Assembly: GCA_900635495.1 (NCBI GenBank)
Contig: LR134136.1
Coordinates: 1,178,001 to 1,242,000 of the forward strand
Source of the DNA: Atlantibacter hermannii
Lineage (GTDB): Bacteria > Pseudomonadota > Gammaproteobacteria > Enterobacterales > Enterobacteriaceae
Direction of reading: 5' to 3'
DNA length: 64,000 nt
Shown: positions 36,221 through 46,860 of the stretch, piece after piece
How the letters are laid out: every line of letters starts with the position of its first letter
How positions within the stretch are numbered: position 1 is the stretch's first letter
The notes under the pieces: model-generated
Seen by the model: the letters and a program-made list of their open reading frames with translations, nothing else
Told to the model about the DNA's origin: nothing
Database searches by the model: none
Made by a program: the position numbers and the translations under genes

Positions 36221-39200
36221 ATGATACGAGCACGCCATGCCGCGCTTGCGGCAGCCTTATTTGCCATGTTTTCGTTGACCGGCTGCGATGACGTAAAAAG
36301 TCAGGCGGCTGGCGAGTCAACACCTGCTCCCGCGCAAAAATCGCAGTCCGCAGCCGTTTCTGCAAAACCGGACAGCGCCAAACTGGCGCAGCTTGCCGGG
36401 CAAAGCGCCGGAAAACCGTTGACGCTGATCGATGCTTCTGAAGTGCAACTGGACGGCGCGGCGACGCTGGTGCTGACGTTCTCGATCCCTCTCGATCCCA
36501 GCCAGGATTTTTCCCGCACCGTACATCTGGTCGATAAAAAAGACGGGAAAGTGGATGGCGCCTGGGAGCTGGCCCCGAATCTTAAAGAGCTGCGGATGCG
36601 GCATCTGGAGCCCCATCGTACGCTGGTGGCGAGCGTGGACAGTGAGCTGAAAGCGCTGAATGAAGCGACGTTTGGCATTAACTGGGAAAAGACCATCGAA
36701 ACCCGCGATATCGCGCCCAGCGTTGGATTTGCCAGCCGCGGTTCGTTGCTACCGACGAAAGTGGTGCAGGGTCTGCCCGTGATGGCGCTGAATATTGATA
36801 ACGTGGATGTGAATTTCTTCCGCATTAAACCGGAATCACTGCCTTCGTTTGTCAGCCAGTGGGAATACCGTAGTTCATTAACCAACTGGGAGTCGGAAAA
36901 GATCCTTCAGATGGCGGATCTGGTGTACACCGGCCGTTTCGATCTCAACCCGGCGCGTAACACGCGCGAAAAACTGTTGCTGCCGTTGGGCGATATCAAA
37001 CCGCTCCAGCAGCCAGGCGTCTATCTCGCAGTAATGAACCAGGCGGGACGCTACAACTACAGCAATGCAGCCACGCTGTTTACGCTGAGCGATGTGGGCG
37101 TGTCGCTGCACCGTTTCCACAACCGGCTGGATGTCTTCACGCAAAGCCTCGAAAACGGTGCCGTTCAGGGTAACGTCGAGATTCAGTTGCTGAGCGAAAA
37201 AGGGCAACCGCTGGCCCAGGCGAAAACCGACGGCGATGGCCATGCGACGCTGGAAACCCCTAAAGAGGCAGCGCTGGTGCTGGCGCGTTCCGGCGATCAG
37301 ACCACTCTTTTAGATCTCAAACTACCCGCGCTCGATCTGTCTGAATTCGATATCGTTGGCGAAGCAGGGTATGCGCGCCAGTTCTTTATGTTTGGCCCAC
37401 GCGACCTGTATCGTCCGGGCGAGACGGTTATCTTCAACGGCCTGTTGCGTGACGGCGACGGTAAACCCGTTAACGACCAGCCGATTAAACTGGAAGTGGT
37501 TAAACCTGACGGCCAGGTAGCGCGGACTGAAGTGGTTCAACCGCACAACGGGTTGTATCAATTCACCTGGCCACTGGCGGCCTCTGCGGCGACGGGTAAC
37601 TGGCACATCCGGGCAAATATCGGCGATAACCAACCGCGTGACTGGCGCTTCCAGGTGGAAGATTTTATGCCGGAACGGATGGCGTTGACGTTATCCCCGC
37701 AGAAAACGCCGATAACCCCGAAAGATCCTCTGGCGATCCCGGTGGAGGGCCATTACCTCTATGGCGCGCCTGCTTCCGGCAATGCGTTGCAGGGGCAGCT
37801 TTTCCTGCGTCCGTTGCGCGACGCGGTGCCTGCGTTGCCCGGCTATGAGTTCGGTGATATCACTGAAGAAAACCTTTCCCGCAGCCTTGATGAAGTCCAG
37901 CTTACGCTTGATGAGCAGGGCCACAGCGAGGTGGCGCTTGACAGTCAGTGGCAGGATGCCCGCTCGCCGCTGAAAGTCATTTTGCAGGCCAGCCTGCTGG
38001 AATCCGGCGGCCGTCCGATTACCCGGCGCGCAGAGCAGCCGGTGTGGCCCGCTGTCGCTCTGCCGGGCATTCGCCCGCAGTTTGCTTCAAAAGCGGTGTA
38101 TGACTATCGCAGCGACACCACGGTGAATCAACCGATGGTCGATGAAGGCAGCCTCGCCGGGTTTGACATTGTGTATACCAATGCGCAGGGCGAGAAGCTT
38201 GCAGTGAACGATTTGCAGGTGCGCTTGATTCGCGAACGCCGCGACTATTTCTGGGACTGGTCGGAAAGTGACGGCTGGCAATCCCAGTTTGATCAAAAAG
38301 ACCTGGTGGAAGGAGAGCAGTCGCTGAATCTGGCCGCAGGTGAAACGGGCAAAGTGAGTTTCCCGGTAGACTGGGGTTCATACCGTCTTGAAGTGAAAGG
38401 GCCGAACGATACCGTCAGCAGCATTCGCTTCTGGGCAGGTTATAGCTGGCAGGACAACAGCGACGGCAGCGGTTCGCCGCGCCCGGATCGGGTCACGTTA
38501 AAACTCGATAAGCCGGCATACCAGCCGGGTGACACCATTAAACTGCATATCGCTGCCCCGGCCGCCGGTAAGGGCTATGCGATGATCGAATCCAGCGACG
38601 GCCCACTCTGGTGGCAGGCAATCGATGTGCCGGAAGGTGGGATGGACCTTTCCATACCTGTCGATAAAAAATGGCAGCGTCACGATCTGTACGTCAGTAC
38701 CCTGGTGGTTCGCCCCGGCGATAAATCCAAATCCGCAACGCCAAAACGCGCCGTTGGGATCCTGCATTTACCGCTCGGCGATGAAAACCGCCGCCTGGCG
38801 TTAACCCTCGACGCGCCGGCTAAAATGCGGCCGGACCGCAACCTGGATGTGAAGCTGAAAGTTAAACCGAACGCGCAGGGCACCATTCCGGCGAAGGTTA
38901 ACGTGCTGGTTTCCGCCGTGGACAGCGGCGTGTTGAACATTACCGATTATCGCACCCCGGATCCGTGGCAGGCGTTTTTCGGTAAAAAAGCCTATGGTGC
39001 CGATATTTACGATATCTACGGCCAGGTAATTGAAGGGCAGGGCCGCCTGGCAGCGCTGCGCTTCGGGGGCGACGGCGATGAACTGAACCGCGGCGGGAAA
39101 CCGCCAGTTAATCATGTCACTATCGTGGCGCAGCAGGCGCTGCCTGTAGTGCTAAACGAGAACGGTGAAGGAACGGTGCAACTGCCGATTGGCGATTTTA

Positions 39201-41182
39201 ACGGTGAGCTGCGCGTCATGGCGCAGGCCTGGACTGCCGACAGCTTTGGCAGTAGCGAGGCGAAAGTTATTGTCGCCGCGCCGCTGATCGCTGAAATCAG
39301 TATGCCGCGTTTCCTGGCGGGCGGCGATGAATCACGCCTGGCGCTGGACGTCAGCAACCTGACCGACAGCGCGCAGAATCTTACTGTTTCCCTGACCGCC
39401 AGCGGGCTGGTTTCACTGCTGGAAAACCCGGAGCTGAAAGTTAGCCTCAAGCCGGGTGCGCGTAAGACGCTGTTTATTCCGGTACGCGCGCACGAAGGCT
39501 TCGGCGATGGCGAAATCCAGGCACAAATCAGCGGCCTTAACGTGCCGGGAGAAACCTTCGTACCTTCGCAGAAACAGTGGAAAATCGGCGTTCGTCCGGC
39601 ATTCCCGTCGCAAACGGTGAACAGCGGAGTAATGCTCAATCCAGGGGAGAGCTGGCAGGTTCCGGCCTCGCACATTGAGGGTTTCTCTGCTGATACTCTC
39701 GAAGGACGACTGCTGCTGAGCGGCCGTCCGCCGCTCAACCTGGCGCGCTACATCAGCGAGCTCAAGGCTTATCCTTACGGCTGCCTCGAACAAACCACCA
39801 GCGGTCTTTTCCCGTCGCTTTATACCAGCGCGGCACAGCTTAAAGCGTTGGGGATTGCCGGTGAAAGCGATAAACAACGCCGTGCAGCCATTGATTTGGG
39901 TATTTCACGCCTGCTGGAAATGCAGCGCGAAGACGGCGGCTTCAGTCTGTGGGACAAAACCGGGCCGGAAGAGTACTGGGGTACGGCGTATGTGACCGAT
40001 TTCCTGGTGCGGGCGACGGAGCAGGGCTACAGCGTGCCGGCGGATGCGCTTGAGCGCGCTAACAACCGTTTGTTGCGCTATTTACAGGACCCCGGGCTGA
40101 TGGCGTTACGCTACAGTGACAACAGCGCCGCCAGTAAATTCGCGGTACAGGCATACGCAGGTCTGGTACTGGCGCGTCAGCAAAAAGCGCCGCTGGGCGC
40201 GCTGCGCGAACTGTGGAACAGACATAATGCCGCCGTTTCCGGCTTGCCGCTGGTGCAGCTTGGCGTGGCCCTCAAGCTCATGGGGGACGCGACGCGTTCT
40301 CAGGACGCTATCAATGCGGGGATCTCGACAACACGTAACAACCGAACAGAATGGATCGGCGACTATGGCAGCGAGTTACGCGACAACGCGCTGATTCTGA
40401 ATCTGCTCGAAGAGAACAAATTGCTGACCCAACAGCAGGCGGGACTACTGCAGAAACTGTCAGACCAGGCCTTCGGTCAAAACTGGTTGTCTACTCAGGA
40501 GAGCAATGCGCTCTTTTTGGCCGGGCGTGCCTGGCAGAATCAACCCGCAAGCTGGCAGGTGGAGAGCTCGCTCTCCGGTGAACCGTTACAGGGCGATAAA
40601 GCGCAGGCGTTTAATCTGAATGCCGATAAACTGGCGTCGCTGCATCTGACCAATACCAGCGACAGCCCGGTATGGGTGCGGCTCGACAGTGTCGGTTACC
40701 CGCAGAGTGCGCCACAGGAATCCGGTAACGTGCTTAAAATTCAACGCCATTTCCTTGCCAGCGACGGTACCGCAAAGTCTCTCGACAATCTGCGCAGCGG
40801 CGAACTGGTCATGGTATGGCTGGACGTTTACGCCAGTAAAACCGTGCCGGATGCGCTGGTAGTGGATTTACTGCCCGCAGGCCTGGAGCTGGAGAACCAG
40901 AATCTGGCGAATGCCAGCGCCAGCCTGGGTGAGAGCAGCGGTACGGTTACCGATCTGGTTAGCCGGATGCAGCAACAGGATATTCAGCATATGGAATTCC
41001 GCGATGACCGCTTTGTGGCGGCGCTGCCGGTAAACGCAGGCGAACATGCGACGCTGGTGTATCTGGCGCGGGCGGTGACGCCGGGCCGTTACACCGTGCC
41101 GGTGCCGCAAGTGGAATCCATGTATGTTCCGGCCTGGCGGGCAACGGGCCGCAGTGAAGGGACGCTCACCATTGCGCCATGA
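36221..41182 (+). CDS. yfhM: Bacterial alpha-2-macroglobulin YfhM
   Basis: Very large periplasmic lipoprotein that traps attacking proteases through a reactive thioester. 1,653 residues, equal to E. coli. Start ATG at 36221; lipobox LTGC with Cys near residue 24 and Asp following, so inner-membrane anchored. Thioester motif CLEQ (in YPYGCLEQT) near residues 1188-1191. Upstream MG domains include LTFSIPLDPSQDFSR and FFMFGPRDLYRPGETV. Overlaps or abuts pbpC, its usual partner. Confidence 0.97.
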   Translation: MIRARHAALAAALFAMFSLTGCDDVKSQAAGESTPAPAQKSQSAAVSAKPDSAKLAQLAGQSAGKPLTLIDASEVQLDGAATLVLTFSIPLDPSQDFSRTVHLVDKKDGKVDGAWELAPNLKELRMRHLEPHRTLVASVDSELKALNEATFGINWEKTIETRDIAPSVGFASRGSLLPTKVVQGLPVMALNIDNVDVNFFRIKPESLPSFVSQWEYRSSLTNWESEKILQMADLVYTGRFDLNPARNTREKLLLPLGDIKPLQQPGVYLAVMNQAGRYNYSNAATLFTLSDVGVSLHRFHNRLDVFTQSLENGAVQGNVEIQLLSEKGQPLAQAKTDGDGHATLETPKEAALVLARSGDQTTLLDLKLPALDLSEFDIVGEAGYARQFFMFGPRDLYRPGETVIFNGLLRDGDGKPVNDQPIKLEVVKPDGQVARTEVVQPHNGLYQFTWPLAASAATGNWHIRANIGDNQPRDWRFQVEDFMPERMALTLSPQKTPITPKDPLAIPVEGHYLYGAPASGNALQGQLFLRPLRDAVPALPGYEFGDITEENLSRSLDEVQLTLDEQGHSEVALDSQWQDARSPLKVILQASLLESGGRPITRRAEQPVWPAVALPGIRPQFASKAVYDYRSDTTVNQPMVDEGSLAGFDIVYTNAQGEKLAVNDLQVRLIRERRDYFWDWSESDGWQSQFDQKDLVEGEQSLNLAAGETGKVSFPVDWGSYRLEVKGPNDTVSSIRFWAGYSWQDNSDGSGSPRPDRVTLKLDKPAYQPGDTIKLHIAAPAAGKGYAMIESSDGPLWWQAIDVPEGGMDLSIPVDKKWQRHDLYVSTLVVRPGDKSKSATPKRAVGILHLPLGDENRRLALTLDAPAKMRPDRNLDVKLKVKPNAQGTIPAKVNVLVSAVDSGVLNITDYRTPDPWQAFFGKKAYGADIYDIYGQVIEGQGRLAALRFGGDGDELNRGGKPPVNHVTIVAQQALPVVLNENGEGTVQLPIGDFNGELRVMAQAWTADSFGSSEAKVIVAAPLIAEISMPRFLAGGDESRLALDVSNLTDSAQNLTVSLTASGLVSLLENPELKVSLKPGARKTLFIPVRAHEGFGDGEIQAQISGLNVPGETFVPSQKQWKIGVRPAFPSQTVNSGVMLNPGESWQVPASHIEGFSADTLEGRLLLSGRPPLNLARYISELKAYPYGCLEQTTSGLFPSLYTSAAQLKALGIAGESDKQRRAAIDLGISRLLEMQREDGGFSLWDKTGPEEYWGTAYVTDFLVRATEQGYSVPADALERANNRLLRYLQDPGLMALRYSDNSAASKFAVQAYAGLVLARQQKAPLGALRELWNRHNAAVSGLPLVQLGVALKLMGDATRSQDAINAGISTTRNNRTEWIGDYGSELRDNALILNLLEENKLLTQQQAGLLQKLSDQAFGQNWLSTQESNALFLAGRAWQNQPASWQVESSLSGEPLQGDKAQAFNLNADKLASLHLTNTSDSPVWVRLDSVGYPQSAPQESGNVLKIQRHFLASDGTAKSLDNLRSGELVMVWLDVYASKTVPDALVVDLLPAGLELENQNLANASASLGESSGTVTDLVSRMQQQDIQHMEFRDDRFVAALPVNAGEHATLVYLARAVTPGRYTVPVPQVESMYVPAWRATGRSEGTLTIAP

Positions 41183-41192
41183 GTAAGCTTTT

Positions 41193-43515
41193 GTGACCGC
41201 GTCAAAACTAAAAAAATGCGCCTGCGTGATTGCAGGCGCACTACTGTTATTCGCGCTGGCGCTCTGGTCGGCGGATCGCATTTGGCCGTTGCCGCTTAAA
41301 GAGGTCAATCCCGCCAGAGTAGTGGTTACCGAAGAGGGAACGCCACTCTGGCGCTTTGCTGATGATGAAGGCATCTGGCGTTATCCCGTCACAATCGAGG
41401 ACGTGTCGCCGCGCTATCTGGATGCCCTTATCCATTACGAAGACCGTTGGTTCTGGAAACATCCCGGTATTAATCCTTTCGCCATCGTCCGCGCCGCCTG
41501 GCAGGGCGTCACCGCCGGACGCGTGGTGTCTGGCGGCAGTACCCTGACGATGCAGGTTGCCCGGCTGATCGAGCCCCATCCCCCGCACCTTTACCGGCAA
41601 AGCGCGCCAGGTATGGCGGGCCATGCAGCTTGAGTGGCATCTGTCAAAACGGGACATTCTCACCCTTTACCTCAACCGTGCGCCCTTTGGCGGTACGCTA
41701 CAAGGCGTCGGCGCGGCCAGCTGGGCCTACTTCGGCAAATCTCCTGCGTCGCTGACGCCCGCAGAAGCCGCATTGCTGGCGGTACTTCCCCAGGCGCCCA
41801 GCCGATTGCGTCCTGATCGCTGGCCTGAACGCGCCCAGGCGTCGCGCGATAAAGTACTGCGGCGGCTGGCGCAATATCATGTCTGGCCTCAGGAGAGCGT
41901 AAACGAAGCGCTGGAAGAGCCGGTATGGCTGGCGCCACGCCAGATGCCGCAACTTGCTCCACTGCTGGCGCGCTACCTGGCGTCGCGTAACCCCGCTACC
42001 AAAATTGTTACGACGCTTGACGCTGGGTTACAGCGTCAGCTTGAAGAACTGGCGTTAAACTGGAAACCACGCCTGCCGCCGCGCGGTTCGCTGGCGATCC
42101 TGGTCGTCGACGCCAGTACCATGAAAGTGCGCGGCTGGGTCGGCTCGCCGGATATTTCTGACGCCAGCCGTTTCGGGCATGTGGATATGGTGCTTGCCAG
42201 CCGATCGCCAGGTTCGGTGTTAAAACCGTTTGTCTACGGACTGGCGATTGACGAAGCGCTCATCCATCCCGCTTCGCTGTTGCAGGATGTGCCGCGCCGT
42301 TTTGGGGATTATCGCCCCGGCAACTTTGACAGCGGCTTCAATGGCCCGGTCAGCATGAGCGACGCGCTGGTGCGTTCACTTAACCTCCCGGCGGTGCAGG
42401 TTCTGGAGGCGTATGGGCCGAAGCGGTTTGCCGCGAAATTACGTAACGTGGGGCTGACCTTATCACTGCCCGGCGGCGCGGAGCCAAACCTGTCCATTAT
42501 CCTCGGCGGTGCAGGGGCAAGGCTGTATGACATTGTCGGCGCTTACAGCGCGTTTATGCGCCACGGCCGCGCGGCACGGCTACGTTTGACACCGGAGGAT
42601 AAACTGGAAGAGCGCCCGCTGATGTCGCCTGGCGCGGCGTGGATTATCCGGCGCATACTGGCGGGGGAGGCGCAACCGCTGCCCGACAGCGCGCTGCCTC
42701 AGGTTGTGCCGTTTGGCTGGAAAACCGGGACCAGCTATGGCTATCGCGACGCGTGGGCGGTGGGCATGAGCCCGCGCTATTTGATTGGCGTCTGGATTGG
42801 CCGACCTGACGGCACGCCGGTGCCGGGCCAGTCTGGCTTCGCCAGCGCCGTTCCGCTGCTTAACCAGGTTAATAATGTCGTGCAGGCGAGTTCCGCCTTG
42901 CAGCAGGCGCGTTTGCCCGTCGATCCCCGACCGGCATCAGTGACGGCAGGAACCATTTGCTGGCCCGGCGGCCAACAGTTGCCTGCAGGCGATGCCAACT
43001 GCCGCCGCCGTCTGGCGACCTGGTTGCTGGACGACAGCCAGCCGCCGACGTTACAGGCGCTGGGCCAGGAAAGGGTGACCGGGACACAATTTCCCCTCTG
43101 GCTGAACGCGCAAGGGCAACGAGTTGCCGCCGATTGCCCGGATGCACATGCTGAAACGCGCTTACTCTGGCCGCTGCCGCTTGAGCCCTGGCTACCCGCG
43201 GCTGAGCGCCGCGCCGCGCGATTGCCACCCGTCTCTGCCGGATGCCCGCCGCTGGCGCGTGATGTGGCGACGCCATTACTGCTAACCGGCGTACGCGATG
43301 GCGGAATCATTAAACGCGTGCCGGGGCAGCGCCGTCTGCCTTTGCAATTAACCAGCCAGGGCGGAGAAGGTCAGCGTTGGTGGTTTGTTAATGGCATGGT
43401 GCAATCGGGTCACGGTGACAACATAACGGTGGAGATTGAGAACCCCGATGATTATCAGGTCCTGGTGATGGATGATGCGGGACAAACGGCGGTGGTTCGC
43501 TTTACTGTCCAGTAA
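41193..43515 (+). CDS. pbpC: Penicillin-binding protein 1C (frame broken)
   Basis: Bifunctional peptidoglycan enzyme. After an N-terminal membrane helix, the transglycosylase domain shows ALIHYEDRWFWKHPG and GGSTLTMQVARL; the transpeptidase domain shows SPGSVLKP, RSLNLPAVQ and WKTGTSYGYRDAW; a C-terminal BiPBP_C domain ends the protein. An extra C in the run 41580-41584 breaks the frame after LIEPHP. Corrected length 773 residues (E. coli 770). I place the start at GTG 41193; the ATG at 41179 overlapping yfhM's stop meets a stop after five codons. Pairs with yfhM: the enzyme repairs wall where the macroglobulin guards. Confidence 0.93.
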
Positions 43516-43675
43516 AGGACATCATGGACTACGCCCCTGAAACGTTGCGATCTGTAGCACTTTTTTTAATAAAATGTTACTTATTCCCATAGGCAATAGA
43601 CAAGTTGCTCATTATAATCGCCGCCAATTCGAAGCCGAGTGTCCGGCGCAAACAGAACTACAAACAGAGGTTATC

Positions 43676-44107
43676 ATGGCAATTGAACGTACTTTTTCCA
43701 TCATCAAGCCGAACGCGGTGGCAAAAAACGTTATTGGCAACATCTTTGCTCGTTTTGAAACAGCAGGGCTGAAAATTGTCGGTACTAAAATGCTGCACCT
43801 GTCTTCTGAGAAAGCAGGCGGTTTCTATGCAGAACATCAGGGCAAACCGTTCTTTGACGGCCTGGTTTCTTTCATGACGTCTGGCCCGATCGTGGTGACC
43901 GTGCTGGAAGGCGAAGATGCAGTACGTCGCCATCGTGAAATTCTGGGCGCGACCAACCCGGCTGATGCTCTGGCTGGCACCCTGCGCGCTGACTATGCAG
44001 ACAGCTTTACTGAAAACGGCACCCACGGTTCAGACTCCGTTGAATCCGCAGAACGCGAAATCGCGTACTTCTTCGGTGAAGGCGAAGTGTGCCCGCGCAC
44101 CCGTTAA
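43676..44107 (+). CDS. ndk: Nucleoside diphosphate kinase
   Basis: Equalises nucleoside triphosphate pools by phosphate transfer through a histidine. 143 residues, start MAIERTFSIIKPNAVAKNVI at 43676. Active-site His is in NGTHGSDSVESAEREI. Longer upstream in-frame starts have no matching family sequence. Confidence 0.98.
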   Translation: MAIERTFSIIKPNAVAKNVIGNIFARFETAGLKIVGTKMLHLSSEKAGGFYAEHQGKPFFDGLVSFMTSGPIVVTVLEGEDAVRRHREILGATNPADALAGTLRADYADSFTENGTHGSDSVESAEREIAYFFGEGEVCPRTR

Positions 44108-44184
44108 TCACGCTGAGCGAAAGTTTATTTTTTGTGATGCCGCTTACAGTCGTGGCATCACGACGCTGAAGTTTGTACAATACT

Positions 44185-44224
44185 GCGCCCTGAGACGAAT
44201 CGACGCCTCAGGGCGCTTCTATTT
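44185..44224 (+). terminator. Terminator after ndk
   Basis: Perfect 10-bp stem GCGCCCTGAG / CTCAGGGCGC with 12-base loop, then TTCTATTTT. Confidence 0.8.
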
Positions 44225-44272
44225 TCAACCCACCATGGGCCATAACGTGTAACAACGAGGCCGGAAAACATT

Positions 44273-45439
44273 ATGTCTGAGCAAATTGTCACTTCTGAGA
44301 CGCCGGTAAACGTCGTTTCCGCTAAATCTGAAAAAATAAATCTGCTGGATCTTAACCGTCAGCAACTGCGTGAGTTTTTCGCCAGTCTCGGTGAGAAACC
44401 GTTCCGCGCCGATCAGGTGATGAAATGGATGTATCACTATTGCTGCGATGACTTTGATGAGATGACCGACATCAACAAAGTCCTGCGTAACAAGCTGAAA
44501 GAGATCGCCGAAATCCGTGCGCCGGAAGTCGCTGAAGAACAGCGTTCGGCTGACGGCACCATCAAATGGGCGATTAAAATCGCCGATCAGCTGGTGGAAA
44601 CCGTGTATATCCCGGAAGAGGATCGTGCGACGCTCTGTGTCTCGTCTCAGGTGGGTTGCGCACTGGAATGTAAATTCTGCTCAACGGCCCAGCAGGGCTT
44701 TAACCGCAACCTGCGCGTGTCGGAAATTATCGGCCAGGTGTGGCGTGCGGCGAAGATTATCGGCGCGCAAAAGAAAACCGGCGTGCGTCCTATCACCAAC
44801 GTGGTGATGATGGGCATGGGTGAGCCGCTGCTCAACCTGAATAACGTGGTTCCGGCCATGGAAATCATGCTGGATGATTTTGGTTTTGGGCTTTCAAAGC
44901 GCCGCGTCACGCTGTCTACCTCAGGCGTTGTGCCAGCGCTGGATAAGCTGGGCGATATGATTGACGTGGCGCTGGCAATTTCCCTGCATGCCCCGACTGA
45001 TGAAATTCGCGATCGGATCATGCCGATCAATAAGAAATACAATATTGAGACTTTCCTGGCCGCGGTGCGCCGTTATCTGGAAAAGTCCAATGCCAATCAG
45101 GGCCGTGTGACAGTGGAATATGTTTTGCTGGATCACATCAATGACGGCACGGAACATGCGCATCAACTGGCAGAATGCCTCAAAGATACGCCGTGCAAGC
45201 TCAACCTGATCCCGTGGAACCCCTTCCCGGGCGCGCCGTATGGCCGCAGCTCCAACAGCCGTATCGATCGCTTCTCCAAGGTATTGATGGAATATGGCTT
45301 TACTACCATTGTGCGTAAAACGCGCGGCGACGATATCGATGCCGCCTGTGGCCAGTTGGCGGGTGAAGTCATCGACCGCACCAAACGCACGATGCGCAAG
45401 CGTATGCAAGGTGAACCTATTGAGGTGAAGGCAGTCTGA
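44273..45439 (+). CDS. rlmN: Dual-specificity RNA methyltransferase RlmN
   Basis: Radical-SAM enzyme making 2-methyladenosine at 23S A2503 and tRNA A37. 388 residues (E. coli 384). [4Fe-4S] motif CALECKFC; second cysteine in IDAACGQLAGE forms the methyl-carrying covalent intermediate; SAM region VVMMGMGEPLLN. Depends on the isc system nearby. Confidence 0.98.
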   Translation: MSEQIVTSETPVNVVSAKSEKINLLDLNRQQLREFFASLGEKPFRADQVMKWMYHYCCDDFDEMTDINKVLRNKLKEIAEIRAPEVAEEQRSADGTIKWAIKIADQLVETVYIPEEDRATLCVSSQVGCALECKFCSTAQQGFNRNLRVSEIIGQVWRAAKIIGAQKKTGVRPITNVVMMGMGEPLLNLNNVVPAMEIMLDDFGFGLSKRRVTLSTSGVVPALDKLGDMIDVALAISLHAPTDEIRDRIMPINKKYNIETFLAAVRRYLEKSNANQGRVTVEYVLLDHINDGTEHAHQLAECLKDTPCKLNLIPWNPFPGAPYGRSSNSRIDRFSKVLMEYGFTTIVRKTRGDDIDAACGQLAGEVIDRTKRTMRKRMQGEPIEVKAV

Positions 45440-45447
45440 CTGCCAGT

Positions 45448-45480
45448 GCTGCCTGATTTGCGACGTGCGAATCAGGCAGC
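45448..45480. repeat. Strong hairpin after rlmN
   Basis: GCTGCCTGATT (45448-45458), loop of 11, AATCAGGCAGC (45470-45480), perfect 11-bp inverted repeat. No T-run on either side, so not a classic terminator; possibly an mRNA end or rearrangement scar. Confidence 0.7.
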
Positions 45481-45506
45481 AGCTAAAAAAGGACGCATTT
45501 TTATCC

Positions 45507-45599
45507 GGGAGTGAAGAAACGTATTCTCTCAATAATTACGGTGCGTTTCTTCTCGCTTTAGGGCAGTATGTAGCGTCTCAACAACAGTTTAGCCGCGCG
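45507..45599 (+). pseudogene. Probable remnant of a pilW/pilF TPR gene
   Basis: A short in-frame piece reads SEETYSLNNYGAFLLALGQY then VASQQQFSRA, the tetratricopeptide pattern (NNYGxFL...G.Y..A...F..A) of the type IV pilus stability protein PilW/PilF. In several Enterobacteriaceae pilW lies exactly here, between rlmN and rodZ. Only about 30 codons remain, with no signal peptide, no start and no further repeats, so I call it a relic. E. coli K-12 has no gene here. The match is from memory of the family pattern. Confidence 0.45.
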
Positions 45600-45804
45600 T
45601 GGATGGTGGATTGCGTCGTTAACAACGGACAGGTCGTCAAAAGCTGTCTATGTTTAACTGACCAGACGGTATTGCCGTCAGGAATGTTAACTGCCATCTG
45701 CGGATGCTGAGCGTTATAGCGTTATAAGATTGATTTCGCGGTGCGGGTAGGGTGACCTGCCGGTGCCTGGTTCCTTACTTAAACAGTTCCAGCAGTTGTA
45801 GCGA

Positions 45805-46833
45805 ATGAATACTGAAGCCACTCACGATCACAATGCACCACAAACCACCGGCGAACGTTTACGTTTGGCGCGTGAACAACTCGGTCTTAGCCAGCAAGTC
45901 GTGGCAGAACGTTTATGCCTGAAAGTATCGACTGTCCGCGATATCGAAGAGGACAAAGCGCCCGCTGAACTCGCGGCGACTTTCTTGCGTGGCTACATCC
46001 GCTCTTATGCCCGTCTGGTCCATATTCCTGAAGAAGAACTGCTGCCGATGCTGGCGCAGCAGGCACCGGTGAAGACAGCCAAAGTCGCGCCGATGCAGGG
46101 GTACGCCCTGGGCAAACGCCGCAAAAAACGCGATGGCTGGCTGATGAGCATCACCTGGCTGGTGCTGTTTGTGGTCGTCGGCCTGACAGGCGCATGGTGG
46201 TGGCAGAATCACAAGGCTCAGCAGGAAGAAATTTCTACGATGGCCGATCAGTCTACTGCGGAACTGAATGCCAACGCCTCTGCAGGGCAGGCTGTTCCAC
46301 TGTCAACGGACCCGGCGGCGAATGATGATGCCGCCGCCGCACAAGCCAATAATGACAGCCAACCGGCGACCGCCCCTGCTGAAGTGAATACCGATAACGG
46401 CGTGGCGACATCCAACGCACCGGACGCCTCACAAAATGCCGTCGTTTCACCAGGCCAGGCGAATGTCGACAGCATAACCGCTGCGCCAACCGCGCCCGCC
46501 TCACCGACGGCAACAGCGAATGGCACAGGCGCGCTGCCTGTCGACCAGGCGGCGACCACCCCGGCAGCCGATCCTAATGCGCTGGTCATGAATTTTACCG
46601 CTGACTGCTGGTTAGAAGTGACTGACGCCACCGGCAAAAAACTGTTCAGCGGCCTGCAGCGTAAAGATGCCAGCCTTAACTTAACGGGCCAGGCGCCTTA
46701 TAAATTGAAAATCGGCGCGCCTTCCGCGGTGCAAATTCAGTATCAGGGCAAGCCTGTCGATTTAAGTCGTTTTATCAGAACCAACCAGGTTGCGCGTTTG
46801 ACCCTCAATGCCGAACAATCAGCAGCGCAGTAA
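45805..46833 (+). CDS. rodZ: Cytoskeletal protein RodZ
   Basis: Membrane protein joining MreB filaments to the elongation machinery for rod shape. 342 residues (E. coli 337). N-terminal helix-turn-helix domain (GERLRLAREQLGLSQQVVAE; RGYIRSYARLVHIPEEEL), a transmembrane helix near residues 112-135 (MSITWLVLFVVVGLTGAWWW), a low-complexity Ala/Pro/Thr linker, and a periplasmic beta domain from DCWLEVTDATGKKLFSGLQ. Confidence 0.96.
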   Translation: MNTEATHDHNAPQTTGERLRLAREQLGLSQQVVAERLCLKVSTVRDIEEDKAPAELAATFLRGYIRSYARLVHIPEEELLPMLAQQAPVKTAKVAPMQGYALGKRRKKRDGWLMSITWLVLFVVVGLTGAWWWQNHKAQQEEISTMADQSTAELNANASAGQAVPLSTDPAANDDAAAAQANNDSQPATAPAEVNTDNGVATSNAPDASQNAVVSPGQANVDSITAAPTAPASPTATANGTGALPVDQAATTPAADPNALVMNFTADCWLEVTDATGKKLFSGLQRKDASLNLTGQAPYKLKIGAPSAVQIQYQGKPVDLSRFIRTNQVARLTLNAEQSAAQ

Positions 46834-46860
46834 GCAGACGGGCGACGGGGGAGATTTTTC

